DNA of 64,000 nucleotides from Erythrobacter sp. (GTDB lineage Bacteria > Pseudomonadota > Alphaproteobacteria > Sphingomonadales > Sphingomonadaceae), in the NCBI GenBank assembly GCA_025698865.1, contig JAILWQ010000002.1, forward strand, positions 332,385 through 396,384. The letters are read 5' to 3'. Every line of letters starts with the position of its first letter. The stretch's first letter is position 1. Position numbers and translations under genes: made by a program. This document shows positions 50,037-59,312 of the stretch, one piece after another. The notes under the pieces are model-generated. The model searched no databases and was not told where the DNA came from. It was given only the letters and a program-made list of their open reading frames with translations.

Positions 50037-51299
50037 TTACTGCCATCGCCGGAAAGCGACACTTGCATTAACACCGCCAAAGCCGAATCCGTTGGAAATG
50101 GCATGTTCCATGAGAATGGGCCGCGCAGATTGGCGAACGAGGTCGATACCAGCGGCAACAGGATCGGGGGTTTCTAAATTTCTCGTTGGGGGAGCAATTT
50201 GATCGCGCAAAGCGAGCACCGTGAAGATTGCCTCAATACCGCCTGCGGCACCAAGTAGGTGCCCCGTAGCCGATTTCGTGGCGCTTACGACCACATCATG
50301 ATTGCCGAACACGGATTGTATCGCGGCAATTTCTCCTCGATCTCCTACGGGGGTGGAGGTGGAATGTGCGTTCAAATGTTGAATATCGATTGGTTTCAAC
50401 CCAGCACTGTGGAGTGCAATTCCCATCGCACGGGCCGCGCCTCGGCCGTCATCTGGACCGGCAGTCATATGATGTGCATCGGCGCTTGTGCCGTATCCCA
50501 CCAATTCCGCTATGGGCTTGGCACCCCGAGCGAGGGCATGTTCTAATTCCTCTATGACGATCAGACCCGCCCCTTCAGACATTACGAAACCATCGCGCCC
50601 GGTGTCGAACGGCCTCGACGCCAGTTCCGGGGTAGTATTGTAGCCGGTGGATAGTGCTCGCGCGGCAGCAAATGCCCCAAGACTAACCTTATCAATGCAT
50701 GCTTCTGCCCCGCCGCACAGAGCGATGTCGGCCTCGTTAGAGCGTATCAGCCGCGCGGCGTCGCCGATGGCTTGAACGCTGGCAGCGCAGGCGGTTACAG
50801 GCGTGCCAATAGGACCTGTAAATCCATGCCTGATGGTAACATGTCCTGCCGCGAGATTGGCCAGAAACGATGGCACGGTAAAGGGTGATAGCCTCCGTGC
50901 TCCCCGTGTATCCGTTATACGAACTGCTGAAGCAATTGCAGGAAATCCGCCTATACCAGAGGCAATAATTGTCGCCGTGCGCTCACGTTCGTAGTCGCAC
51001 GTAGGATGCCATCCCGCCGTTTCAAGAGCCTCCATCGCGGCCGCTAGTGCGAACAGAATGAAGCGATCCATTTTTCGTTGATCCTTTGTGTCAACGATCA
51101 CATCGGGATCGAAACCGGCTTCGGAATCTTCAATCAGGCTGGGAACGAGTCCTCCGATTTTCACCGGCAGGTCGCTGGAGATTTCATCGGGCAAACTCCT
51201 AATTCCTGATTTTCCTTCCAAGAGCCTTTTCCAGCTTGTTTCGGTCCCGGAACCAAGAGGGCCCACCAGACCCATGCCGGTTATAACAATTCGACGCAT
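50037..51299 (-). CDS. FabF-like beta-ketoacyl-ACP synthase II (acquired copy)
   Basis: A 420-residue condensing enzyme of fatty-acid synthesis. The catalytic Cys is in TPVTACAASVQA, the two His in LNAHSTSTPVGD and SATKSATGHLLGAAGG, and the Gly-rich end is NGFGFGGVNAS. The triad is complete, so it should be active in chain elongation. It is located between antibiotic-resistance genes and an IS3 element, far from any fatty-acid operon. An extra FabF could act as a resistant target for drugs such as thiolactomycin or platensimycin; that is inference. Composition is less GC-rich than the ICE backbone. Confidence 0.85.
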   Translation of the reverse strand: MRRIVITGMGLVGPLGSGTETSWKRLLEGKSGIRSLPDEISSDLPVKIGGLVPSLIEDSEAGFDPDVIVDTKDQRKMDRFILFALAAAMEALETAGWHPTCDYERERTATIIASGIGGFPAIASAVRITDTRGARRLSPFTVPSFLANLAAGHVTIRHGFTGPIGTPVTACAASVQAIGDAARLIRSNEADIALCGGAEACIDKVSLGAFAAARALSTGYNTTPELASRPFDTGRDGFVMSEGAGLIVIEELEHALARGAKPIAELVGYGTSADAHHMTAGPDDGRGAARAMGIALHSAGLKPIDIQHLNAHSTSTPVGDRGEIAAIQSVFGNHDVVVSATKSATGHLLGAAGGIEAIFTVLALRDQIAPPTRNLETPDPVAAGIDLVRQSARPILMEHAISNGFGFGGVNASVAFRRWQ

Positions 51300-51303
51300 T
51301 TGA

Positions 51304-51426
51304 TTATTCCGCTTTTTCTGAGTTTACCCGCTTCACACGGTTTATGACGCGCATCGTTTCTTCCGTCGCCGCTGGGCCTGCTAGAAGAACCGTGTTTTCA
51401 GGAGTGATTTGTCCGTCGTCGAAACA
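51304..51426 (-). pseudogene. C-terminal remnant of a gene upstream of the FabF-like gene
   Basis: 40 codons and a stop read CFDDGQITPENTVLLAGPAA...VKRVNSEKAE, cut at its 5' side by the IS3 end. The stop is 4 bp before the fabF-like start, so it was an upstream cistron of the same operon. I do not recognise the family. Confidence 0.55.
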
Positions 51427-51483
51427 TTTGGCGCAGGTTTGGCGTGGCGTTAACGGAGAGCGGGCCTCGTCAGGGGTTGGCTT

Positions 51484-52464
51484 TTAGGCGGCGAGCTTGC
51501 GGTGCTGCAAGCGGCGATGTTCGATGGTCTGTTTCTTGATGGCGGCGCGCTGGGCGTGGATCTGCCGATCGCGGCCAAAGTAGGCATCTGCGGGCGTCAC
51601 ATTGCCCAGGCTTTCGTGATAGCGCTGGTGGTTGTAGTGCTCGATGAAGGCTTCGATCTGGGCTTCGAGATCGCCGGGCAGGTAATAATTCTCCAGTAGG
51701 ATGCGGTTTTTCAAGGTCTGGTGCCAGCGCTCGATCTTGCCCTGTGTCTGGGGGTGAAAGGGGGCGCCGCGCACGTGGCTCATGGACTGGGCCTCGATAT
51801 AGGCGGCCAGTTCGCCCGCGACATAGCTCGGGCCATTGTCCGAGAGCAGGCGCGGCATGTGCAGCACGGTGGCGCTGTCACAACCTGATGCGGCCAGCGC
51901 CAAGTCCAGCGTGTCGGTGACATCGCCCGCCGTCATGGTGGTGCACAGCTTCCACGAGATGATGTAGCGGGAATAGTCGTCGAGCACGGTTGAGAGGTAA
52001 ACCCAGCCCCAACCGATCAGCTTGAAATAGGTGAAGTCGGTCTGCCACATCTCGTTTGGTCGCATCGTCTTGGTGTGGAACTCGTCGCGGGCCTTGATGA
52101 CGATATAGGCTGGGCTGGCGATCAGATCCTGTGCCTTGAGCAGGCGATAAACCGTGGCCTCGCAGACAAAGTACTGCTTCTCATCGGTAAATTTGGTGGC
52201 CAACTCGCGGGGCGAGAGTTCGCTTTCCTCCAGCGCCATGTCGATGATCTGTTTGCGCACATTCTCGGGCAGCCGGTTCCATACCCGGCTTGGCGCCGAG
52301 GGGCGGTCTTCCAGCGCCTCAGGCCCACCATCAAGGTAGCGGGCATACCAGCGGGCAAAGGTGCGGCGTGGGATGCCCAGTTTCTCCAGCGTCTGTCGGG
52401 TGGGCAGATGGGATTGCTCGACGAGGCGGATGATCTCGAGCTTTTCTGCGGCGGGATACCTCAT
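51484..52464 (-). CDS. IS3-family transposase OrfB (rve integrase domain)
   Basis: 326 residues; an N-terminal HTH (RRTFARWYARYLDGGPEAL) and the DDE core with WQTDFTYF, LSDNGPSYVA and QGKIERWHQTLKNRI, then HYNHQRYHESLGNVTPADAYFG. The ATG overlaps the OrfA stop by 4 bp; expression may use coupling or frameshifting. Intact. Confidence 0.92.
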   Translation of the reverse strand: MRYPAAEKLEIIRLVEQSHLPTRQTLEKLGIPRRTFARWYARYLDGGPEALEDRPSAPSRVWNRLPENVRKQIIDMALEESELSPRELATKFTDEKQYFVCEATVYRLLKAQDLIASPAYIVIKARDEFHTKTMRPNEMWQTDFTYFKLIGWGWVYLSTVLDDYSRYIISWKLCTTMTAGDVTDTLDLALAASGCDSATVLHMPRLLSDNGPSYVAGELAAYIEAQSMSHVRGAPFHPQTQGKIERWHQTLKNRILLENYYLPGDLEAQIEAFIEHYNHQRYHESLGNVTPADAYFGRDRQIHAQRAAIKKQTIEHRRLQHRKLAA

Positions 52465-52856
52465 TCTTGGTCGCCCCCATCCGCGATCATGCTTTTTTTA
52501 AGCAGGCGGTTCTCGAGCGTCAGGTCGGCCACGCATTCCTTGAGAGCCAGTGCTTCACGGCGCAGATCCTTGACCTCGTCACTGGTGGCGGCACGGGCCG
52601 TGTCCCCGGCCAGACGGCGTTTGCCAGCCTCAAGGAATTCTTTTGACCAGGAATAATACACGCTCTGGGCGATGCCTTCGCGGCGGCACAGTTCAGCGAT
52701 GCTCTCCTCGCCGCGCAGGCCTTCGAGCACGATGCGGATTTTATCCTCGGCCGAGAAATGCCGGCGTGTGGCACGGCGAATATCTTTCACCACCACCTCG
52801 GCGGGCTTCTTGGTGGGCTTGGCAGCCAATTTTGGGCTGGAGGGATTGGGTCTCAT
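52461..52856 (-). CDS. IS3-family transposase OrfA
   Basis: 131 residues with an HTH of the IS3 type (RHFSAEDKIRIVLEGLRGEESIAELCRREGIAQSVYYSWSKEFL) and a C-terminal leucine-zipper-like helix (LRREALALKECVADLTLENRLLKK). It starts the transposase operon and precedes OrfB with overlap. Confidence 0.9.
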   Translation of the reverse strand: MRPNPSSPKLAAKPTKKPAEVVVKDIRRATRRHFSAEDKIRIVLEGLRGEESIAELCRREGIAQSVYYSWSKEFLEAGKRRLAGDTARAATSDEVKDLRREALALKECVADLTLENRLLKKSMIADGGDQE

Positions 52857-52933
52857 CTGCGTTCCTTACGTCACTGCGACGAGACCCAATCCCTCCATTA
52901 TCCGCAACCCCAGATCTGTGCCAAAGGCGCTGA

Positions 52934-54817
52934 CGCCGAACACTCGATGCGCTGCTCGCCGACCAGCCCTTGACCGGCGGGCTGGAGCCGCGCCTTGGGA
53001 CCAAGCATCTGCGCGTGCTGACCATCGTGGGATTCCCGACCGCGACGACGCCGGGCCTGCTCGACGAAATGAACCGCCTGCCGTTCCCCTACAGGTGGAG
53101 CACGCGCGCGATCCTGCTCGACAAGACCGACGCGACGCGGCTGCTGACCCGCATCCGCCGCCAATGGTTTGCGAAGCGCAAGAGCATCGCCGCGATCTTG
53201 AAAGAGGTGATGACCAACGAGGCGTCCGCGCTGGTGGACACCGACGCGGCCAACAAGGCGCTCGACGCCGACATGGCCTTGCAGGAACTCGGCGCGGACG
53301 TGGCGGGCATGGCCTATGTCACGGCCACCGTCACCGTATGGGATGCCGACCCGCGCCTAGCCGACGAGAAGCTGCGCCTGGTCGAGAAGATCGTTCAGGG
53401 GCGCGACTTCACCGCCATGCCCGAGAGCGTCAACGCGGTTGACGCATGGCTCGGCAGCCTGCCCGGACACGCCTACGCCAATGTCCGCCAGCCGCCCATC
53501 AGCACATTGAATCTCGCCCACATGATCCCGCTGTCGGCGGTGTGGGCGGGGCCGGAACGGGACGAGCATTTCGGTGCGCCCCCTCTGCTCTTTGGAAAGA
53601 CCGAAGGCTCAACCCCGTTCCGGTTGTCTTTGCATGTCGGCGACGTAGGGCACACCCTTGTCGTCGGCCCCACGGGCGCGGGCAAGAGCGTGCTGCTCGC
53701 CCTTATGGCCTTGCAGTTCCGGCGCTACGCCGGATCGCAGGTCTTCGCCTTCGACTTCGGCGGCAGCATCCGCGCCGCCGCGCTCGCCATGGGCGGCGAC
53801 TGGCACGACCTTGGTGGCGGGCTGACAGAAGGGGCCGAGGCGTCCGTCTCGCTCCAGCCGCTCGCCCGCATCCACGACACCTATGAACGCGCATGGGCGG
53901 CGGACTGGATCGCCGCCATCCTCATGCGGGAAGGCATCGCCATCACGCCCGAGGTCAAAGAGTATCTTTGGACGGCGCTGACTTCGCTGGCCTCGGCCCC
54001 GGTCGAGGAACGCACCATCACCGGCCTTGCGGTGCTGCTGCAATCCAACGATCTGAAACAGGCGCTCCGGCCGTTCTGCGTCGGCGGTGCCTATGGCCGG
54101 CTGCTCGACGCCGAAGCCGAACATCTCGGCTCGGCGGATGTGCAGGCGTTCGAGATCGAGGGCCTTGTCGGGACTGGAGCGGCCCCGGCCGTGCTGTCCT
54201 ACCTGTTCCACCGCATCGGCGACCGGCTCGACGGGCGGCCGACGCTTCTCATCATAGATGAAGGCTGGCTTGCGCTGGACGACGAGGGTTTCGCCGGCCA
54301 GCTCCGCGAATGGCTGAAAACGCTCCGCAAAAAGAACGCCAGCGTCATCTTCGCCACGCAAAGCCTGTCCGACATTGACGGCAGCAACATCGCGCCCGCG
54401 ATCATCGAGAGCTGCCCGACGCGGCTTCTGCTGCCGAACGAGCGCGCCATCGAGCCGCAGATTACCGAGATTTACCGGCGTTTCGGGTTGAATGACCGGC
54501 AGATCGAAATCCTCGCACGGGCCACGCCCAAGCGCGACTACTACTGCCAGTCGAGGCGCGGCAATCGCCTGTTCGAGCTTGGCCTGTCCGAAATCGGCCT
54601 CGCGCTCTGCGCCGCATCCGCCAAATCCGACCAGACGCTCATTGCACAGATCGTCGCCGAACACGGCCGCGACGGCTTCCTCGCCGCATGGCTACGCGCG
54701 CGCGGCGTCGAGTGGGCGGCCGAGCTGATCCCCAACCTCACCAATCTTGCCGACCGGCCGGAATCCGCCGCGCCGGCCCGGCTCGATACCCACCCCACAC
54801 AGGAGATTCTTCCATGA
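52934..54817 (+). pseudogene. trbE: TrbE (VirB4-like) ATPase lacking its N terminus
   Basis: The reading frame is open from 52934 (in-frame stop at 52931 next to the IS end) and starts at residues RTLDALLADQPLTGG, which in full TrbE proteins lie about 200 residues in. The best start inside is TTG 52970. Walker A is VVGPTGAGKSVLL and Walker B is TLLIIDEGWLALDDEG, both intact. Full TrbE is roughly 800 residues; this holds about 615. Without the N-terminal domain and with trbB-D missing it probably cannot power the channel. Its stop overlaps trbJ by 4 bp. Confidence 0.85.
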
Positions 54818-55590
54818 CCTATCCCAAGTTTGTCGGGGCTTCGGCCCTCGCGCTGGCGCTCGCAGTGCCCGTCGCGCTGTCGCCCATGCTGGCAAGCCCG
54901 GCCCATGCGCAATTCGGTTTCGGCCGGATCGTCTATGACCCGAGCAACTACGCGCAAAACCTGCTCACGGCAGCGCGCACGCTGGAGCAGATCAACAACC
55001 AGATCACCAGCCTCCAGAACGAGGCGCAGATGCTCATCAATCAGGCCCGCAATCTGGCGAGCCTGCCGTATTCGTCGCTCCAGCAGCTCCAGCAGAACGT
55101 GAGCCGGACGCAGCAGCTTCTTAGCCAAGCGCAGAACATCGCGTTCGAGGTCGGGCAGATCGACCAAGCGTTTCAACAGCAATACGGCAACGTCTCGCTT
55201 TCGACGACCGACGCCCAGCTTGTCGCCGATGCGCGCAGCCGGTGGGAGAACACGGTCGGCGGCTTGCAGGACGCAATGCGCGTGCAGGCGGGTGCGGTCG
55301 GCAACATCGACAGCAACCGCGCCGAGATGGCCGCGCTTGTCGGCCAGAGCCAAGGCGCGACCGGCGCGCTGCAAGCCACGCAGGCCGGCAACCAGCTTCT
55401 CGCGCTCCAGTCACAGCAGCTTTCCGATCTGATCGCGGTCATCTCGGCGAACGGCCGCGCCGACGCGCTGACCGAAGCCGAGCGCGCGACCGCCGCCGAA
55501 CAGGGCCGCATCCAGCGCGAGCGTTTCCTGACGCCCGGCAGCGGCTATCAGCCGGGTAACGCGCAGATGTTCAACAACGGCAACAACTGA
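54814..55590 (+). CDS. trbJ: TrbJ (VirB5-like) conjugation protein
   Basis: 258 residues starting MTYPKFVGASALALALAVPV, a Sec signal ending near SPAHAQ. The mature part is helical and Gln/Asn-rich (ARTLEQINNQITSLQNEAQMLINQARNL), typical of TrbJ/VirB5 pilus-tip proteins. The ATG overlaps the trbE stop by 4 bp. Confidence 0.9.
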   Translation: MTYPKFVGASALALALAVPVALSPMLASPAHAQFGFGRIVYDPSNYAQNLLTAARTLEQINNQITSLQNEAQMLINQARNLASLPYSSLQQLQQNVSRTQQLLSQAQNIAFEVGQIDQAFQQQYGNVSLSTTDAQLVADARSRWENTVGGLQDAMRVQAGAVGNIDSNRAEMAALVGQSQGATGALQATQAGNQLLALQSQQLSDLIAVISANGRADALTEAERATAAEQGRIQRERFLTPGSGYQPGNAQMFNNGNN

Positions 55591-55604
55591 CCGGGAGGCT
55601 CGCC

Positions 55605-55871
55605 ATGGACGGCAAGATGCTGGTCCGGCTCGGGGCCGTGGTGTTCGTTGCGATTGCCTTGACAGTGACCGCAATCGACATGACGCGGAAGGACGAGCCT
55701 TCCGCGTCACGGCCGGCATCGGCCCTCCAGCCCCCGGCCGATCCCCTGCGCGAAACCCTGCGCCGTTGCCAGCAACTCGGCGAGGCGGCGGCGAGCGACA
55801 CCGACTGCCTCGCCGCATGGGCTGAATCCCGCGACCGCTTCCTCGGCCGTGACCGCAGCGAGGCGCGCTGA
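55605..55871 (+). CDS. trbK: TrbK-alt-type entry-exclusion protein
   Basis: 88 residues; an N-terminal membrane segment (LVRLGAVVFVAIALTVTAIDM) and a short periplasmic part with Cys in LRRCQQLGEAAASDTDCLAAW. It matches the small TrbK-alt proteins between trbJ and trbL, thought to block mating with donor-like cells. Confidence 0.8.
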   Translation: MDGKMLVRLGAVVFVAIALTVTAIDMTRKDEPSASRPASALQPPADPLRETLRRCQQLGEAAASDTDCLAAWAESRDRFLGRDRSEAR

Positions 55872-55873
55872 CC

Positions 55874-57229
55874 ATGGGAAACACGGGCGTCATCGACAAT
55901 TTCCTCGGCGTATTCACGCGCTACATCGACAGCGGGTTCGGGCTGTTGTCTGGCGAAGTCGCCTTCATCGCTACCACCCTGATCGTCATCGACGTGACGC
56001 TTGCCGCGCTCTTTTGGGCATGGGGCGCAGATGACGACATCATCGCTCGGCTGGTGAAGAAGACCCTTTTCGTGGGCGTCTTCGCCTACATCATCGGCAA
56101 TTGGAACAACCTCGCCCGGATCGTCTTCGAGAGCTTCGCCGGCCTCGGTCTCATGGCGTCGGGCACCGGCTTTTCTGTCACCGGTCTGACGCGGCCGGGC
56201 CGCGTAGCGCAGACCGGCCTCGACGCCGGCCGTCCTCTGCTCGACTCCATTTCCGACCTGATGGGCTGGATCGCCTTCTTCGAGAACTTCATCCAGATCG
56301 CGTGCCTGCTGTTCGCATGGGCGCTCGTGGTGTTGGCCTTCTTCATCCTCGCCATCCAGCTTTTCGTGACCCTCATCGAGTTCAAGCTGACCACGCTTGC
56401 CGGCTTCGTCCTCATCCCCTTCGGCCTGTTCGGCAAGACCGCCTTCATGGCCGAGAAGGTCTTGGGCAACGTGGTGTCCTCCGGCATCAAGGTTCTGGTG
56501 CTCGCCGTCATCATCGGTATCGGCAGCACCTTGTTTTCGCAATTCACGGCCGGTTTCGGCGGGGCGACCCCGACCATCGACGACGCCATGGCGATTGTGC
56601 TGGCAGCTCTGTCGCTGCTCGGCCTCGGCATCTTCGGCCCCGGCATAGCAAACGGCATCGTTTCGGGCGGCCCGCAGCTCGGCGCGGGTGCTGCCGTGGG
56701 AACCGGGCTTGCGGTCGCAGGTGCAGCCGTCGCCGCTGGCGGCGGGGCCATGCTCGCCGCCAAAGGTGGTGCCGCTGCCCTGTCCGGCGGGGCCGCGGCC
56801 GTCCGCGGCGGCGCGGCCACCGCGGGCGCGGCGACCGCCGCCTATAGCGTCGGATCGCTTGGCCAGTCCGGCGCGGCAGGCGTCGCCTCCGGTCTCGGCG
56901 GCGTCGGCCGCGCAGCAGGTTCGGCCGCCATCTCACCCCTCAAACGCGCCGCCGCGCGGGCCAGCGAATCCGTCAAATCCAGCTTCTCCGAAGGTTCGAA
57001 GGCCGGATTCGGCGCAAGCGGCGGCAGCTCCACCATGGGAACGGTCGGCGGGAGCGATGCTGCGCCCGCATCGCCGGCACCATCCGCCGGTCCTCCGGCC
57101 TGGGCGCAGCGCATGCAGCGTTCGCAAGCCCTCAACCACGGCACGACCATGGCCGCCCATGCGGTGCGCTCCGGCGACAGCCACGGCTCCGGTTCCTCCA
57201 TCAATCTTTCCGAAAGTGACCGCTCATGA
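55874..57229 (+). CDS. trbL: TrbL (VirB6-like) inner-membrane channel protein
   Basis: 451 residues; at least five hydrophobic segments in the first 280 residues (GLLSGEVAFIATTLIVIDVTLAALFW onward) followed by a Gly/Ala/Ser-rich cytoplasmic or periplasmic tail. Forms the polytopic core of the mating channel. Overlaps trbF by 4 bp. Confidence 0.9.
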   Translation: MGNTGVIDNFLGVFTRYIDSGFGLLSGEVAFIATTLIVIDVTLAALFWAWGADDDIIARLVKKTLFVGVFAYIIGNWNNLARIVFESFAGLGLMASGTGFSVTGLTRPGRVAQTGLDAGRPLLDSISDLMGWIAFFENFIQIACLLFAWALVVLAFFILAIQLFVTLIEFKLTTLAGFVLIPFGLFGKTAFMAEKVLGNVVSSGIKVLVLAVIIGIGSTLFSQFTAGFGGATPTIDDAMAIVLAALSLLGLGIFGPGIANGIVSGGPQLGAGAAVGTGLAVAGAAVAAGGGAMLAAKGGAAALSGGAAAVRGGAATAGAATAAYSVGSLGQSGAAGVASGLGGVGRAAGSAAISPLKRAAARASESVKSSFSEGSKAGFGASGGSSTMGTVGGSDAAPASPAPSAGPPAWAQRMQRSQALNHGTTMAAHAVRSGDSHGSGSSINLSESDRS

Positions 57230-57915
57230 GCATCTTCAAACGACCAGCCACCCATTACGGCAAATCGCCCGAACCCGAGACGCCCTATCAGAAGGCGGCG
57301 CAGGCATGGGACGAGCGTATCGGCTCGGCCCGCGTGCAGGCGAAAAACTGGCGGCTCATGGCGTTCGGTTCGCTGATCCTGTCGGCCGGATTCGCATCCG
57401 CGCTCGTGTGGCAATCGGCGCGCGGGACCGTGGTGCCGTGGGTGGTGCAGGTCGATAATCTCGGACAAGCGCAGACCGTCGCGCCGGCCGCCGCCGATTA
57501 TCGCCCGACCGACCCACAGATCGCTTTCCATCTCGGCCGCTTCATCGAACAGGTCCGCGCGATCCCGGCCGACGCGATCATCGTCCGCCAGAACTGGCTT
57601 CGCGCCTATGAATGGACCACGGATCGCGGCGCGGCGGCATTGAACGATTACGCCCGCGCCAATGACCCTTTCACCAAGGTCGGCCGCCAACAGGTCGCCG
57701 TCGAGGTGTCCAGCGTCATCCGGGCCTCGCCCAACAGCTTCCGCGTCGCGTGGACGGAAAGGCATTTCGAGAACGGCCAGCTTTCCACCACGGAACGATG
57801 GACGGCCATCCTCACTATCGTCATCCAGCCGCCGCGCGACGCCGAGCGCCTGCGCGCCAATCCGCTGGGAATCTACGTCAATGCAATTTCGTGGTCGCGG
57901 GAGATGAGCCAATGA
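57226..57915 (+). CDS. trbF: TrbF (VirB8-like) conjugation protein
   Basis: 229 residues with an N-terminal cytosolic part, one membrane segment (LMAFGSLILSAGFASALVW) and a periplasmic NTF2-like VirB8 domain ending NPLGIYVNAISWSREMSQ. The stop overlaps the trbG ATG (57912). Complete. Confidence 0.9.
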   Translation: MSIFKRPATHYGKSPEPETPYQKAAQAWDERIGSARVQAKNWRLMAFGSLILSAGFASALVWQSARGTVVPWVVQVDNLGQAQTVAPAAADYRPTDPQIAFHLGRFIEQVRAIPADAIIVRQNWLRAYEWTTDRGAAALNDYARANDPFTKVGRQQVAVEVSSVIRASPNSFRVAWTERHFENGQLSTTERWTAILTIVIQPPRDAERLRANPLGIYVNAISWSREMSQ

Positions 57916-59312
57916 AAACGTCAGCTTGCATCAATCACCTCGCTGATCTTTCCCTTGGAGATCATGAAGAACGAGGTGCCCGCTATCTCGATCTTCTGCC
58001 CAGCCTTCCAGCCGTTGGGCAGGTCGGCCTTGACCTTGGCGCGATAGCCGATGCGCACCGCTGCACGGTCCTCAATGGCGATGCAGTCGAGAATTGTCTG
58101 TTCTCTTTCCGCAAACAATTCAACACCCTGTTCCGCCAACGCGCGAAATGCCTCAATCCCATGCGTCTCGTTCGTCACTTCTCCGTTCGATCTGTTGATA
58201 AACCGAACGTCGCCCGACAGGCAGTCGAGCATCGCCTGAACATTCATCGTGTTGTAGGCGTCGATATACCGGGCAACAATCGTCGGGACAGTATCCATCC
58301 TGTCAGTTCCTCACTACTAATCCTAAAGCCGCTATCGTATGCTATTTTTGTGACGGTCGTGGCAATCGCTTTGACCGGCTGCGCCACCAATCGGATGCCG
58401 CAATTCAGCTATGACGCCAGCGTTCCGCCGCTGCCGACCGTGCAGGCGGCAGCAGTCGACAACACGCCCCGGCCGCTGCATGTGCCCCCGGCATGGACCG
58501 TGGCGCGGGGCGGTACGGCTGCCGGCACGCCGACCGGCCGCGTCGAGAACGCCAATGCAGCCGCCCGCGTCGAGCCGCGCCGCGAAGGCTACTACAACGC
58601 CATCCAGATATATCCGTGGTCGGAAGGCGCGCTCTATCAGGTCTATGCCGCAGTCGGGCAGATCACGACGATCGCGCTGGAGCCGGGCGAGAGCCTGACC
58701 GGCGCGGGGCCAATCGCGGCGGGCGACACCGCCCGCTGGATCATCGGCGACACGGAATCCGGTTCGGGCGCGAACCGCCGCGTCCATATCCTCGTGAAGC
58801 CGACGCGACCCGACATCGCCACCAACCTTGTCGTCACCACCGACCGGCGCACCTACATGATCGAGCTGCGCGCCCGGGAATCGCTCTACATGCCCGCCGT
58901 CGCCTGGGCCTATCCCGCGACGCCCGGCCAGCGCCGCACCGTTCCGACAGCCCCGATCATCCCCGCCGAGGCGGCGCGGAACTATCGCTACGCCTTGCAG
59001 GTGCAGGGCGATAGCCCGCCATGGCGGCCCGTCTCCGTCTTCGACGATGGCCGCCGCGTCTATGTCGTCTTCCCGGCCGGGATCGTGCAGGGCGAGATGC
59101 CGCCCATCTTCGTGCTTGGCGCGAACGGCGAGCCGCAGATCGTCAACAGCCGAGTCCACCAGAACGTCCTGATCGTGGACCGCCTGTTCGGCGCGGCCGA
59201 GCTGCGCCTTGGCTCTGGCAGCCGCCAGCAGGTCGTCAGGATCGTCCGCACCAACCCGACGCAGGCCGCCGACGCGCAGCCCGCCAGCGCGACCGGAGGC
59301 TCCCCGTCATGA
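57912..59312 (+). CDS. trbG: TrbG (VirB9-like) conjugation protein interrupted near its start
   Basis: The native start ATGAAAACG (MKT) at 57912 is followed by about 400 bp holding a minus-strand NTF2-like gene, after which the trbG frame resumes with LKPLSYAIFVTVVAIALTGCATN. The frame stays open across the insertion, giving a 466-residue ORF with about 130 foreign residues between MKT and the lipoprotein signal. Downstream, VirB9 features are intact (YYNAIQIYPWSEGALYQVYAAVGQITTIALEPGE...TYMIELRARES). A GTG at 58350 could serve as a substitute start but leaves a very short signal (VTVVAIALTGC). Whether the product works is doubtful. Confidence 0.75.
   Translation: MKTSACINHLADLSLGDHEERGARYLDLLPSLPAVGQVGLDLGAIADAHRCTVLNGDAVENCLFSFRKQFNTLFRQRAKCLNPMRLVRHFSVRSVDKPNVARQAVEHRLNIHRVVGVDIPGNNRRDSIHPVSSSLLILKPLSYAIFVTVVAIALTGCATNRMPQFSYDASVPPLPTVQAAAVDNTPRPLHVPPAWTVARGGTAAGTPTGRVENANAAARVEPRREGYYNAIQIYPWSEGALYQVYAAVGQITTIALEPGESLTGAGPIAAGDTARWIIGDTESGSGANRRVHILVKPTRPDIATNLVVTTDRRTYMIELRARESLYMPAVAWAYPATPGQRRTVPTAPIIPAEAARNYRYALQVQGDSPPWRPVSVFDDGRRVYVVFPAGIVQGEMPPIFVLGANGEPQIVNSRVHQNVLIVDRLFGAAELRLGSGSRQQVVRIVRTNPTQAADAQPASATGGSPS
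57921..58298 (-). CDS. SnoaL/NTF2-like small protein inserted in trbG
   Basis: 125 residues, MDTVPTIVARYIDAYNTMNVQAMLDCLSGDVRFINRSNGEV, a typical SnoaL-like NTF2 fold (nuclear transport factor 2 superfamily), catalytic function not assignable. It is encoded antisense within the trbG start region and has lower GC than the trb genes. No transposase, terminal repeats or attC-like site are visible. Appears intact. Confidence 0.8.
   Translation of the reverse strand: MDTVPTIVARYIDAYNTMNVQAMLDCLSGDVRFINRSNGEVTNETHGIEAFRALAEQGVELFAEREQTILDCIAIEDRAAVRIGYRAKVKADLPNGWKAGQKIEIAGTSFFMISKGKISEVIDAS

Larger units (their letters stand above)
51427..52925 (-). mobile_element. IS3-family insertion sequence
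   Basis: Terminal inverted repeats TTTGGCGCAG (left, 51427) and the complement of CTGTGCCAAA (right, ending 52925) bound two overlapping transposase ORFs. The flanks (ACA and GGC) do not repeat, so there is no target duplication, which fits a deletion or recombination next to the element rather than a simple insertion. Confidence 0.75.
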
